Positions 1-8,578 of a stretch of DNA of 64,000 nt are shown here, piece by piece. The DNA lies in NCBI GenBank assembly GCA_000156115.1, contig DS995276.1, positions 1,067,523 to 1,131,522 on the forward strand, in the 5' to 3' direction. The translations under genes and the position numbers were made by a program. The notes beneath the pieces were generated by a model. The model was not told the DNA's origin, searched no databases, and worked only from the letters and a program-made list of their open reading frames with translations. Numbering within the stretch: position 1 is the stretch's first letter; the number at the start of each line of letters is the position of its first letter. Source of the stretch: Rhodobacteraceae bacterium HTCC2083. GTDB taxonomy: Bacteria; Pseudomonadota; Alphaproteobacteria; Rhodobacterales; Rhodobacteraceae.

Positions 1-341
1 ATTACAGCACCGTAGCCATGCCATAGTCGACATGTCCAACACTTTGTACAGCTCTCTCGGATCATTGGGGTTGGGCGGTAGAAAAGGAAATCGCCCAGTG
101 GAAGAGGTTGGGGGTATCAATCATCCAAGCATTCGTTTGTTGCTGAATCACAGCTAACACATAAAGATTCACAATAACACTCTTTAGTGACGTTTTAATA
201 TACTAAAGCACTGTATTAGTATCTAAAGTATATAACGCTAGTTCCCATCGGTATGCTCGTTTGGGGCTGCACTAGCACTCACACTGTCGCTAGCTGCATC
301 AGCCGTACAAGCATAGGACACCAACTGTGATGACTGGATGG
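1..341. other. Left flank, no gene recognised
   Basis: This stretch lies outside the left IS3 copy. I see no open frame with a plausible start and no RNA gene. It has an AT-rich patch around 170-240 and is the only sequence visible from the replicon to the left of the IS-bounded block. It does not contain the missing end of the IS1182 transposase that lies beyond the right IS copy, so the two outer flanks cannot be joined into one gene. Confidence 0.5.
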
Positions 342-398
342 TGAGCCTCCCCCTTTGAAGTGGTCCGCCCCTATAGTTAGGAAAGCGGAGGACCTGAG

Positions 399-677
399 AT
401 GGCCATTAAGAGACCAAAGCCCGAAGAGATTGTCGTGAAGTTACGGCAGGTTGAAGTTCTGATGGGGCAAGGCATGCCTCGGATTGACGCAATCAGACAG
501 ATCAGTGTGACTGAACAAACCTATTATCGCTGGAAGAAGAAGTATGGCGGAATGGGCACGGAACAACTCAAGGAATTAAAGCGCCTTCAGAAAGAGAACG
601 AACGTCTTCGGCGTGCAGTTTCCGACCTGACGCTGGATAAGTTGATCTTAAGGGAGGCCGCATCGGGAAACTTCTAA
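399..677 (+). CDS. IS3-family transposase OrfA (HTH protein)
   Basis: This 92-residue protein is the DNA-binding half of the IS3 transposase. Residues about 10-50 form the HTH_Tnp_1-type helix-turn-helix (pattern [32 protein letters not shown]). A leucine-zipper-like helix (about residues 55-85) follows and is expected to mediate OrfA/OrfAB multimerisation. The start ATG is preceded by GGAGGACCTGAG, a strong ribosome site. The frame ends at TAA 675-677, just after a GGGAAAC slippery heptamer at 665-671 that allows a -1 shift into OrfB. The protein is identical to the one encoded at 53646-53924. Confidence 0.93.
   Translation: MAIKRPKPEEIVVKLRQVEVLMGQGMPRIDAIRQISVTEQTYYRWKKKYGGMGTEQLKELKRLQKENERLRRAVSDLTLDKLILREAASGNF
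665..671 (+). other. GGGAAAC -1 frameshift site of the IS3 transposase
   Basis: In the orfA frame this heptamer reads G GGA AAC, a classical X XXY YYZ slippery sequence, placed two codons before the orfA stop. Slipping back one base joins orfA to the downstream frame (reading KLLSPSRRR...) and gives the OrfAB transposase. The same site is at 53912-53918 in copy B. The frames and the heptamer are seen in the sequence; actual frameshifting is inferred from IS3 biology. Confidence 0.7.
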
Positions 678-1525
678 GCCCCTCGCGCAGGCGTGCCTGC
701 ATCAATCACGTTCGTAGTCAGTTCAAAGTTTCTGAGCGTCGTGTCTGCCGTGTATTAGGCCAACACCGATCCACGCAGCGGCGGTTGCCACAAGGGCGTG
801 CTGACGAAGAACGCTTGGTTGCGGACATGATCGAGTTCACACGCCAGTACGGCCGATATGGCTATCGTCGGGTTGCAGCCCTGCTGAGAGACGCGGGTTG
901 GCAGGTTAATGACAAGCGTGTCGAACGCCTATGGCGACGTGAGGGGCTTAAAGTGCCAATGAAGCAACCAAAGAAAGGACGGCTCTGGCTGAATGACGGA
1001 TCATGTGTCCGTTTACGTCCCGAGTATCGCAATCATGTCTGGTCATACGACTTCGTTCATCACCGAACTGACGATGGCAGGGCGTTCCGGACGCTTAACA
1101 TCTTGGACGAGCATAGCCGAGAATGTCTGGCGATCCGAGTGAAACGAAAGCTGAACTCGACGGAGGTCATCGACGCTCTTACGGACCTGTTCATCTTGCG
1201 AGGTTTCCCTGCCTACATCCGTTCAGACAACGGCCCTGAGTTCATTGCTGAGGCCGTCAGAGATTGGATCAAAGCCGTGGGAGCCAAGACGGCTTATATA
1301 GAACCTGGATCACCCTGGGAGAACGGATACTGCGAAAGCTTCAACGGGAGAATGCGAGACGAGTTGCTGAACGGTGAAATCTTCTACTCGCTCCGAGAAG
1401 CCCAAATCATCATCGAAAGCTGGAGGAAACATTACAACACCAAGCGACCACACAGTGCATTGGGCTACCGCCCGCCCGCGCCAGAGGCCATCATCCCGAT
1501 GGACCAAAGGCCAATCATGCACTAA
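668..1525 (+). CDS. IS3-family transposase OrfB / OrfAB catalytic part
   Basis: This is the integrase-fold (rve) half of the transposase, reached by -1 frameshifting from orfA; an internal ATG-less start near 785 is the alternative. The HTH_21-like region ([36 protein letters not shown] split over about 20 residues each) precedes the DDE core. That core has Asp in [14 protein letters not shown], Asp in RSDNGPEF and Glu in [17 protein letters not shown]. The C-terminus [15 protein letters not shown] is typical of the IS407/IS511-like groups. It ends at TAA 1523-1525. It differs from copy B at two residues near the end (Ser and Lys here; Arg and Asn there). Confidence 0.9.
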   Translation, partial: KLLSPSRRRACINHVRSQFKVSERRVCRVLGQHRSTQRRLPQGRADEERLVADMIEFTRQYGRYGYRRVAALLRDAGWQVNDKRVERLWRREGLKVPMKQPKKGRLWLNDGSCVRLRPEYRNHVWSYDFVHHRTDDGRAFRTLNILDEHSRECLAIRVKRKLNSTEVIDALTDLFILRGFPAYIRSDNGPEFIAEAVRDWIKAVGAKTAYIEPGSPWENGYCESFNGRMRDELLNGEIFYSLREAQIIIESWRKHYNTKRPHSALGYRPPAPEAIIPMDQRPIMH

Positions 1526-1606
1526 CTTTCAAATTGGACCACTCAAGTGGGGCTGCTCATAACCATTTGATTTTATGAATTTTTATAGCCGCTGTGCTCG
1601 CGTCAC

Positions 1607-1672
1607 TGACTCTGAACCCACGATAGGGTGACTCTGGAACCACGACAAAGCGACTCTGAACCCACGACACTC
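1607..1672 (+). repeat. Three 22-bp direct repeats (RepA iterons), part of oriV
   Basis: Three head-to-tail copies lie at 1607-1628, 1629-1650 and 1651-1672. The shared core is GACTCTGAACCCACGA; the middle copy has two changes (GACTCTGGAACCACGA). The spacing is exactly 22 bp, two helical turns, so the sites face the same side of the DNA. They lie 130 bp upstream of repA, next to a DnaA box, which is the usual arrangement of an iteron-controlled plasmid origin. They begin only 47 bp after the end of the IS, so further iterons to the left may have been lost. Confidence 0.8.
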
Positions 1673-1696
1673 GCTGCTCGAATCGTAGACGTAGCC

Positions 1697-1705
1697 TGTG
1701 GATAA
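1697..1705 (-). promoter_or_regulatory. DnaA box (perfect TTATCCACA on minus strand)
   Basis: The plus strand reads TGTGGATAA, the exact complement of the consensus DnaA box. It lies 24 bp after the last iteron and is followed by an AT-rich stretch (about 1703-1745) that could serve for strand opening. Together with the iterons it marks the plasmid origin. Confidence 0.7.
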
Positions 1706-1801
1706 CTTTACGGTAGGTATTAATGAAAACACGAATCCGATGGTTTGGAGTTTTGCCCGCTTAATGAGGCAAGCCCGATCAAACGGCACGAGAGCAGTCA
1801 C

Positions 1802-2823
1802 ATGGCACAGGCAACACCGGCTTTCGAGCTGGCCCCACATCGACATCCTACACGCGATTTTTTCGTTTGCGATATTTTCTCGGCTTTGCCCAAGGATGAT
1901 ATGGCGAGCATGGAACACCCGATGTTTTCGCTCTCCACACGGCCAGACAAGCGCATTCTGAGTTATGAACATAACGGCACAGAGATCACGGTTGTGCCCT
2001 CGGTCAAGGGCCTCGCGACGCTGCATGACAAAGACATCCTGATCTACTGTATTAGCCAGTTGATGGCAGCGCTGAATGCGGGGCGTGAAATTTCGCGCAC
2101 GCTGACGTTGAAGGCGCATGATCTGTTGGTGGCGACGAACCGCGAAACATCTGGGGATGGCTACAAACGTCTGCGCGATGCGTTCGAGCGTTTGGTCGGC
2201 ACGCGCATCACCACCAACATGGTCACTGGCGGGCAGGAGGTCACAACAGGCTTCGGTCTGATCGAGAGCTGGCAAATTGTGCGCGCTTCTAAGGGGGGCG
2301 GATGGTGTCGGTCTCTGTGGTGCTTTCCGAGTGGTTGTTCCGCGCGGTGGAAAGTAAATCGGTGCTGACGTTGTCGACGGATTACTTTCGTCTGCGCAAA
2401 CCTTTGGAGCGGCGGATTTACGAGTTGGCGCGCAAACATTGCGGGCGGCAGAAATCATGGCGTGTGTCGGTGGAGGTGCTGCTGAAGAAGTCCGGCTCTG
2501 CATCTCCGCGACGTGTCTTTCGCAAAATGATCCGCGACATGATCGCTGCGGATCACTTACCCGATTACGAGATGTCTGAAGAAGAGGGCGATCTAATCCG
2601 CTTCACGACGCGCGATGCGGTGTTGGACGATGGATTGCATTTACCGCCCCTCTCAAACGAAGCGATCGAGGCGGCGCGCGCTTTGGCACTGGGCATGGAC
2701 ATCTATGTGCTGGAAGCAGAGTGGCGCGAGTACTGGGCGCGTTCTGGCAAGCCGCGGTTGAGATCGGCGGATGCGGCCTTTGTGGGGTTTGTGAAGGTGC
2801 GCCATAACGCGGGTAAGGCATAG
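1802..2823 (+). pseudogene. repA: Plasmid replication initiator RepA (RPA family), frameshifted
   Basis: The product would bind the iterons and start plasmid replication. The first part (from ATG 1802, MAQATPAFELAP..., about 165 residues) contains the RPA-family (Pfam PF10134) stretch RDFFVCDIFSALPKDDMASMEHP and LATLHDKDILIYCISQLMAALN. The second part (from about 2299, another frame) continues with RMVSVSVVLSEWLFRAV...LTLSTDYFRLRKPLERRIYELARKHCGRQ and the C-terminal winged-helix region. The two frames meet at the six-G run 2293-2298. One extra G, or a -1 slip on the heptamer G GGG GGC (2293-2299), restores the expected SKGGRMV junction. Possible explanations are an inactivating mutation, a homopolymer sequencing error, or programmed frameshifting. 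No parAB follows; the next gene is a polysaccharide gene. Confidence 0.82.
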
Positions 2824-2896
2824 CTTACTAGCGATTTGAGTGCAGGCAGTGTACTCTAGGGTATTGATTTTTAAACGAAGCCTTTGGACGACCTCA

Positions 2897-4762
2897 ATGT
2901 ATCTCTTTTTAATGAGCCTTTCACGGAGCACAAAGCAGGCCTTTTGGCTGGTGCTCGATACTGCTTTGGTGCCGATCTGCCTGTATCTGGCTTTTGCGTT
3001 GCGCTTGAGCACGCTGACCCCTTTTGAGTACACCGTTCCCTCTTTGTGGCTGTTCGGATTGATGAGCGCTCTTGGCCTTGGGGTGATTTATGCGACGCAG
3101 CTCCACCGGATCAAACTGCACGCACTTGAGCGTAATGCAATGTTGCGCATTGGCGTGGTGGCGGCGGCCTTGATGGTGGGGGCGATTGTGCTGAGTTATC
3201 TGCTGGATGCTTGGGTGCCGCGCTCTGTTCCTTTGATCTTTGGCGTGCTGCTCTTCTGTGCGCTGCTGTCCTTGCGCATGAGCGTGTTGGGTTGTCTGGC
3301 GGTTCTCGCCACTTTGAGCGCGCAGAAAATTCCAGTCGCCATTTACGGCGCGGGGGCTGCGGGCATTCAGCTGGCGTCTGCCTTACGCCAATCTACCGAA
3401 CTGGCACCGAAGTTATTCGTCGATGACAATCCAGCACTGCGTGGGTTGATCGTGACAGGTCTGCATGTGCAATCGCCTGATGTGCTGCGTGGCCTTGTTG
3501 AGCGTAAAAAGATCGAACGGGTATTGCTGGCGATGCCCTCGATCTCGCGCGAGCGTCAGCGCAGTGTTCTCGCCTCTTTGGAGGATCTGGAATGCGAGGT
3601 GCAAGTGCTGCCCTCTTATGTGGATTTGATCACAGGCAAAAGTGCGGGCGCTGATCTGCGCACCTTCTCGCCAGATGCTTTGCTGGGACGCGATAAGGTC
3701 GATTTGGACAGCCCTGACGTGGCCAAAGCCTATGCAGGTCGCACTGTGATGGTGACGGGGGCAGGGGGATCTATCGGGGCCGAGCTGTGTCGTCAGCTGG
3801 TTGGCACGGCGCCTGCGCATATCGTGCTCTTCGAGAGTTCTGAATTTGCGCTTTATCAGATTGATCGCGAGTTGCGTCCTTTAGCGGCGCAATGGGGGAT
3901 CGAGGTGACGTCGCACTTAGGGTCCGTCACGGATGCCCAGCGTGTGGCAGATGTGATGTCTCAGACAAAAACAGAAATCGTTTTGCATGCGGCCGCTTAT
4001 AAGCATGTGCCCCTTGTGGAAGAGAACGCCCTAGAGGGCGCGCGTAACAATGTGTTTGGCACGCAAGTTGTGGCCGAAGCGGCGATGGCGCAGGGGTGTG
4101 AGCGTTTCATTCTGATTTCCACGGATAAGGCCGTGCGCCCGACGAATGTGATGGGGGCCACCAAACGTATGGCCGAGTTGGTCGTGCAGGATTTGCAAAC
4201 ACGCAGCACAAGCACCAATTTTTCGATGGTGCGCTTTGGCAATGTCTTGGGTTCGTCTGGCTCTGTCTTGCCGCTCTTTGAGCAGCAAATCCGTCGTGGG
4301 GGTCCGGTGACGGTGACCGATTCAGAGGTGACGCGTTTTTTCATGACCATTCCCGAAGCTGCGCGTTTGGTGCTGCTGGCGGGGGCTTATGCCACGGGTG
4401 GAGACGTCTTTGTTCTGGATATGGGCGAGCCGATGAAAATCCTCGATATTGCGCGCCGCATGATCGAGATGTCGGGGCGTTCTGTGCGTGAAAAGGGCAA
4501 GGGCGATATCGAGATCAAGATCACAGGGCTGCGCCCCGGTGAGAAGCTGTTCGAAGAGCTCTTGATCGACGATAAAAGTCTGCGCGCGACGCCACACGAA
4601 AAAATCCTGCGTGCAGAGGAAACGATGCTCAGCCAGATCGAAGTGGTTGGCATGCTTAAAGAGCTTTCAAAAGTGTTGGACAGCTCGGATACTGCGGCCC
4701 TGCGACGCTTGATTGCCAATCGCATTGAAGGCTTTCCCTTGAAGGTTCAAAACCAGAGCTGA
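2897..4762 (+). CDS. Membrane-bound NDP-sugar 4,6-dehydratase (PglF/WbpM/CapD type)
   Basis: It probably dehydrates UDP-GlcNAc (or a related UDP-HexNAc) at C4/C6, giving a 4-keto-6-deoxy sugar for bacillosamine- or FucNAc-type residues. An N-terminal block of about four membrane helices is followed by a first Rossmann motif (AIYGAGAAGIQLASAL) and then the catalytic SDR domain (VMVTGAGGSIGAELCRQL). The region ISTDKAVRPTNVMGATKRMAE has Met where ordinary SDRs have the catalytic Tyr, as in PglF/FlaA1. The C-terminus has the LRPGEKLFEELL motif. The start is uncertain: I chose ATG 2897, behind a weak GGAC; GTG 2840 and ATG 2912 are alternatives. It heads the sugar-transferase cluster to 6303. Confidence 0.88.
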   Translation: MYLFLMSLSRSTKQAFWLVLDTALVPICLYLAFALRLSTLTPFEYTVPSLWLFGLMSALGLGVIYATQLHRIKLHALERNAMLRIGVVAAALMVGAIVLSYLLDAWVPRSVPLIFGVLLFCALLSLRMSVLGCLAVLATLSAQKIPVAIYGAGAAGIQLASALRQSTELAPKLFVDDNPALRGLIVTGLHVQSPDVLRGLVERKKIERVLLAMPSISRERQRSVLASLEDLECEVQVLPSYVDLITGKSAGADLRTFSPDALLGRDKVDLDSPDVAKAYAGRTVMVTGAGGSIGAELCRQLVGTAPAHIVLFESSEFALYQIDRELRPLAAQWGIEVTSHLGSVTDAQRVADVMSQTKTEIVLHAAAYKHVPLVEENALEGARNNVFGTQVVAEAAMAQGCERFILISTDKAVRPTNVMGATKRMAELVVQDLQTRSTSTNFSMVRFGNVLGSSGSVLPLFEQQIRRGGPVTVTDSEVTRFFMTIPEAARLVLLAGAYATGGDVFVLDMGEPMKILDIARRMIEMSGRSVREKGKGDIEIKITGLRPGEKLFEELLIDDKSLRATPHEKILRAEETMLSQIEVVGMLKELSKVLDSSDTAALRRLIANRIEGFPLKVQNQS

Positions 4763-4819
4763 TCTGGCGCGGCGATACCCCTTCAAAGTCGGGCTGATTG
4801 CTCTATGTAGGGCGACATC

Positions 4820-5701
4820 ATGAGCGTGAGAGAAACAGTTCTTCTTGTTGGTGCCTCTGGGCGTGTGGGGCAGATGGTTGCAGGTCTCTGGGCCCGCAGG
4901 TTTGATCCTGCGATGCATGTGGTGTTTCAAGGCCGTCAGGCAGGCGATCCGACGGACATCAGCCATCTTCACTGGGATCCCATGGCTGGGCCGGAGGCCT
5001 TGTGTGAGTGGATCCAGCAGTATGGTGCGATCAAGACAATGATCGTTCTAGCCGGGGTCACGCCCGGTGAGGGCAATGATCTCTCTTTGAACACAACGAT
5101 TGCACAGGCCTGCCTAAACGCCGCGACCCATGCGCAGATACCACGAGTTTTGCTGGCCTCTTCCTCGGCCGTTTATGGGCTTGGGGATGGACAGGCCTTT
5201 TCTGAAGATGCGCCCTGTGTGCCAGTGAATGATTATGGGCGCGCAAAGCTTGAGATGGAGCGCGCCTGTGACAGCTGGCGCAGCGATAAGCTGGAAATCT
5301 GCTGTCTGCGGATCGGCAATGTGGCCGGTGCGGATGCGCTTTTGCTCAACATCGCCCGATCAGACCCTGACGCAGCCGTTACGATTGATATCTTTGAAGA
5401 CGGCCACGGCCCAAGACGGTCCTACATTGGACCAGAGAGCCTTGCGCGTGTGCTTGAGAGGCTGGCGCTGTATCCAGAGACGCTACCGGTGAGTTTGAAC
5501 ATTGCGGTGCCTCAGGCTGTGAGTATGGATGCCTTGGCCGACGTACTTGGGCATCCTTGGGTCTCGCGCAAAGGGGCGGATGAGCGCCTTCAGAACATTT
5601 TACTCGACTGTCGCCAGCTTTGTGCGTTGCATTCTTTTGCGCCCTCAGAAAACATGCCGGACGACATGATCACGCAATGGAAGACCACGCTGAACACATG
5701 A
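4820..5701 (+). CDS. NAD-dependent epimerase/dehydratase (extended SDR)
   Basis: This protein of about 293 residues has an N-terminal Rossmann motif (VLLVGASGRVGQMVAG) and SDR signatures ASSSAVYG and DYGRAKLEMERA (Tyr-x3-Lys pair). A C-terminal GPRRSYIGPESLARVLERL segment follows. It is probably the 4-keto reductase or epimerase that finishes the sugar made by the preceding dehydratase. It is clearly paralogous to the protein at 37310-38155, with the same order of motifs and the same RRSYIGP and LNIA-PQ-V-M blocks. Its stop overlaps the next gene by ATGA, so the two are translationally coupled. The substrate cannot be read from the sequence. Confidence 0.8.
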   Translation: MSVRETVLLVGASGRVGQMVAGLWARRFDPAMHVVFQGRQAGDPTDISHLHWDPMAGPEALCEWIQQYGAIKTMIVLAGVTPGEGNDLSLNTTIAQACLNAATHAQIPRVLLASSSAVYGLGDGQAFSEDAPCVPVNDYGRAKLEMERACDSWRSDKLEICCLRIGNVAGADALLLNIARSDPDAAVTIDIFEDGHGPRRSYIGPESLARVLERLALYPETLPVSLNIAVPQAVSMDALADVLGHPWVSRKGADERLQNILLDCRQLCALHSFAPSENMPDDMITQWKTTLNT

Positions 5702-6303
5702 CCTATTCCAAACGCGTCTTCGATCTTACCTGTGCCGTGCTTCTTGCGCTCGTGCTGAGCCCCGTCCTCATCGTGGTAAGTGTGCTGATCCTGTGTCTGG
5801 ATGGCCGTCCGGTGTTTTATCTCTCCGAGCGAATGCAGACACCAACAAGGGGTTTTCAGCTGCTCAAGTTTAGAACGATGAAAACCGTTTCGTATGACGC
5901 GGGTGTTTCGGGCGGTGACAAGTCTGCGCGCATTACACGAACGGGTGTCTTTATCCGCGCCAAACGTATCGACGAGTTACCGCAGCTTTGGAACGTCCTA
6001 AAGGGCGACATCAGTTTTGTCGGGCCACGACCGCCACTGCGCCAATACGTGGAGCGGTTTCCTGACATCTACGGGCCAGTGCTAAAATCACGACCCGGAA
6101 TTACCGGACTTGCGTCGGTCTATTTCAACAAGCACGAAGAATACCTTTTGGCGCGCACCCAAAACTCCGAGGAAACCGACGCCATTTATTGCCGCCGATG
6201 TATCCCCAGAAAAGCCAAGCTCGATATGATCTATCAATCAAAGCGCACACTGTGCTTTGATGTTTTGATCATGCTTCAAACGGTCTTCAAAAGACTGCGA
6301 TAA
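5698..6303 (+). CDS. Initiating sugar transferase (undecaprenyl-phosphate phosphoglycosyltransferase)
   Basis: This is a monotopic phosphoglycosyltransferase of about 201 residues (PF02397, WcaJ/PglC/ExoY family). It transfers sugar-1-phosphate from a nucleotide sugar to undecaprenyl phosphate, starting repeat-unit synthesis. One N-terminal re-entrant/membrane helix (residues about 8-33) is followed by [28 protein letters not shown] and [11 protein letters not shown], the family's catalytic and binding motifs. I chose ATG 5698 because it overlaps the upstream stop (ATGA) and gives the standard short-form length. It converges with the phosphonate operon, leaving only 11 bp between the two stops. 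A second enzyme of this family, at 53201, is truncated, so this is the only intact initiator in the window. Confidence 0.9.
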   Translation: MTYSKRVFDLTCAVLLALVLSPVLIVVSVLILCLDGRPVFYLSERMQTPTRGFQLLKFRTMKTVSYDAGVSGGDKSARITRTGVFIRAKRIDELPQLWNVLKGDISFVGPRPPLRQYVERFPDIYGPVLKSRPGITGLASVYFNKHEEYLLARTQNSEETDAIYCRRCIPRKAKLDMIYQSKRTLCFDVLIMLQTVFKRLR

Positions 6304-6314
6304 CCGCTGCTCTG

Positions 6315-7445
6315 TTACAGATTGAAAATCTGATCCATATGCGTTTGCGTCAGGCCAACAGGGTTGTTGGACATGCGCTGCATGTTCACCTGTTTGGACA
6401 GGAAGGCGCGCTTTTCAGCGGTGTCCGCACCGATGGCTGCCATGTCGCTTTCGACGTTGATTTCTGTGAGATACGCCTTCAGATGCGCCGCGCTATCGGC
6501 CGGCGATGTGATGCCCCAGATGTCCATCAGACGCGCCATGATCGCTGTGAAGTGCTCCATGCCACGCGGGTCTGTGACTACATCAGCCGAGGCCGTTGCA
6601 TGCATTTCAAAGATACGCGGCAAGGTCAGCCAGACCGCGTGGCCATGTGGCACACCGTGGTGGCTGGTGATGGCGTAAGACCATGCATGGGCTGCGGTGG
6701 TCTTTGAGATGTTGATGGCTTTGCCCGCCAAGTTGGAGGCTTCCATCATGCCTTGTAGTGCGTCTTCGCCTGCACCGGGTGCCAAGACATCCTTGAGGTA
6801 TTTCGCACACAGGGACACCGCGCGGAAAGAATACGCGCGGCTTTCCTCGGTTGAGCCTGCGGCCCATGCACTTTCAATGGCTTGCGCCAATGCATCCAGA
6901 CCGTTGCATGCCATTTGATAAGGCGATGCGGAGGCAATCAAAGAGCCATCCAGAATAACCCCATCTGGCAGAAGGAGTTGCGAGGCGAGAGAGTATTTGT
7001 CGAGGCCGATGTAAACCACGGCAAAGTGCGTCGCTTCACTGCCCGAGCCTGCGGTCGTCGGCACCAGAACCATAGGGATGCCCGGATCGGTCATCGCAAG
7101 CTCGCCTTTGGCAAGCTCTTTGGATTTTTCAGGTGCCGTGTAGAAGGCTTTGATCAGCTTGGCCATGTCCATGACGCTGCCGCCACCGACGCCGACGATC
7201 AGATCAACGCCCGCTTCTTTGGCTATGGCAACACCACGTTCTGCATCTTCTATCTTGGGGTTCACATCGAAATCACTAAACTGCACGACGTTGTCGTCTT
7301 GCAGCGCCGCATCAACGATGCTTTTGGCACCGCTTGCCGCATAAGAGGCCTTGCCTGTCACAAGCATGACAGTCTTCGCATCAAATGCCGCACGAATGTC
7401 GGACAGTTGAGACAGTGATCCGATCCCAGATAGAATTTTAGTCAT
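6315..7445 (-). CDS. phpC: Phosphonoacetaldehyde reductase (Fe-dependent alcohol dehydrogenase)
   Basis: It reduces phosphonoacetaldehyde to 2-hydroxyethylphosphonate (HEP). This group-III iron-type dehydrogenase of 376 residues has the NAD(P)-binding GGGSVMDMAK and the TTAGSGSEATHFAV block. The metal-binding histidines fall within HHGVPHGHAVWLTLP and the later FEMH. It is the last gene of a three-gene operon behind PEP mutase and phosphonopyruvate decarboxylase, starting 5 bp after the decarboxylase stop. That context separates it from ordinary Fe-ADHs and matches PhpC/FomC. An aminotransferase (phnW-like) is absent here, so HEP rather than aminoethylphosphonate is the expected end product. 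The symbol is by analogy. Confidence 0.85.
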   Translation of the reverse strand: MTKILSGIGSLSQLSDIRAAFDAKTVMLVTGKASYAASGAKSIVDAALQDDNVVQFSDFDVNPKIEDAERGVAIAKEAGVDLIVGVGGGSVMDMAKLIKAFYTAPEKSKELAKGELAMTDPGIPMVLVPTTAGSGSEATHFAVVYIGLDKYSLASQLLLPDGVILDGSLIASASPYQMACNGLDALAQAIESAWAAGSTEESRAYSFRAVSLCAKYLKDVLAPGAGEDALQGMMEASNLAGKAINISKTTAAHAWSYAITSHHGVPHGHAVWLTLPRIFEMHATASADVVTDPRGMEHFTAIMARLMDIWGITSPADSAAHLKAYLTEINVESDMAAIGADTAEKRAFLSKQVNMQRMSNNPVGLTQTHMDQIFNL

Positions 7446-7450
7446 GCGTG

Positions 7451-8578
7451 TTACTCCACACCAAGGAATTTCATCATAGCTATTTTGTTTTGTGCCGGTG
7501 TCGAGGTTGGACGCCCAATATCAGCACGATTGCCAGGACGGACCTGTACTTCGATGAAGGTTACACCATCTGTGGCACGTGCCGCAGCGATCGCGCTTTG
7601 CAGGTCTTCTTTGGTCGTCACACGCTGCGCTGTGGCGTAACCACAGGCCGTCGCGATTGTCGGCATGTCGATGTCAAAACCAACAGTCGGCTGACCGCCA
7701 ACAGAGCCGTGCACACCATTGTTGAACACCAGATGAATGAGGTTCTTGGCACCTGACTGACCGGTGATCGCCATAGAGCCCATATGCATCAAGGCAGCAC
7801 CGTCCCCGTCAAAGCAATAGACCGGACGATCTGTTTGAGCCATGGCCAAACCAAGTGCGATCTGGCTTGAGTGGCCCATGCCCCCCACGGTGAGGAAGTC
7901 ACGGTGATGACCCGCCTCATTACGTGCGCGGAACTCAAACAATTCACGGCTGGGCATGCCCGTTGTGCAAATGACCGCTGCATTGTCTTCAAGTGTTTCT
8001 GCGGCTGCCATGATCGCTTCTTCACGACCCATAGGCAGATCTGCTTCGGCTTTCGGAGCGGCGAACTTATCAAAGGTGCCTTTTTTCACGACAAGCGCGA
8101 CAGGACCGTTGATGTCACGCGCTTGCTGTGCGGCCGCTTTGGTCTGCGCTTCCGCTTCCGCGATATCGTCAGAGAGAACCACAACAGGCAGGTCCATATC
8201 TTCCAACATCTTCACCATCACACGGCCTTGGTGGACGTGCTGTGGTTCATCCTTCTTGCCCGGCTCACCGCGCCAGCCCAGCATCAACAGCATTGGTGTG
8301 CCGTAGACTTCAGGGCTTGCCAGTGACAACAACGGGTTCACCGTGTTGCCCAGACCAGAGTTCTGCAAATAGACCAAAGGCAAAGAACCGGTGCCAATAT
8401 AGTGGCCAATCGCGAGGCCAACAGAGGCCCCTTCATTGGCCGCGATGACATGGTCTTCTGGTTTCAAAGACATGGTCACGCAGGCACAGAATTCTTTCAG
8501 AAGACTGTCAGGGACGCCCGTAAAGAACGTCACACCTGCATCGCCAAGAACGCGGAGATAATCGGAAGGAGCCAGCAT
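7451..8578 (-). CDS. ppd: Phosphonopyruvate decarboxylase
   Basis: This thiamine-diphosphate enzyme (about 375 residues) decarboxylates phosphonopyruvate to phosphonoacetaldehyde, the irreversible step that pulls the PEP mutase reaction forward. Diagnostic segments are FFTGVPDSLLKEFC, AANEGASVGLAIGHY, VYLQNSGLGNTVNPLLSL and LGWRGEPGKKDEPQH in the N-terminal half. The thiamine-diphosphate/Mg motif is GDGAALMHMGSMA...NNGVHGS. I chose ATG 8578 because it overlaps the PEP mutase stop as TAATG and starts the domain correctly ([11 protein letters not shown]); an upstream in-frame ATG would add 23 unrelated residues. It corresponds to Fom2 of fosfomycin biosynthesis. Confidence 0.93.
   Translation of the reverse strand: MLAPSDYLRVLGDAGVTFFTGVPDSLLKEFCACVTMSLKPEDHVIAANEGASVGLAIGHYIGTGSLPLVYLQNSGLGNTVNPLLSLASPEVYGTPMLLMLGWRGEPGKKDEPQHVHQGRVMVKMLEDMDLPVVVLSDDIAEAEAQTKAAAQQARDINGPVALVVKKGTFDKFAAPKAEADLPMGREEAIMAAAETLEDNAAVICTTGMPSRELFEFRARNEAGHHRDFLTVGGMGHSSQIALGLAMAQTDRPVYCFDGDGAALMHMGSMAITGQSGAKNLIHLVFNNGVHGSVGGQPTVGFDIDMPTIATACGYATAQRVTTKEDLQSAIAAARATDGVTFIEVQVRPGNRADIGRPTSTPAQNKIAMMKFLGVE

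Larger units (their letters stand above)
342..1559 (+). mobile_element. IS3-family insertion sequence, copy A (1218 bp)
   Basis: The element is bounded by imperfect inverted repeats of about 24 bp, beginning TGAGCCTCCCC on the left and TGAGCAGCCCC (read on the minus strand) on the right. It carries the two overlapping transposase frames typical of IS3. The same unit recurs at 53589-54806 with a constant offset of 53247, and shared sequence stops within one or two bases of the ends, which fixes the boundaries. The immediate flanks (tgg on the left, taa on the right) do not form a target-site duplication. This suggests that an IS-mediated deletion or recombination occurred here. Confidence 0.93.

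Noticed and set aside
1583-2503. 306-codon minus-strand frame over oriV and repA
   Set aside because: It runs through the iterons and the conserved RepA sequence; the translation is Cys/Pro/Arg-rich noise.
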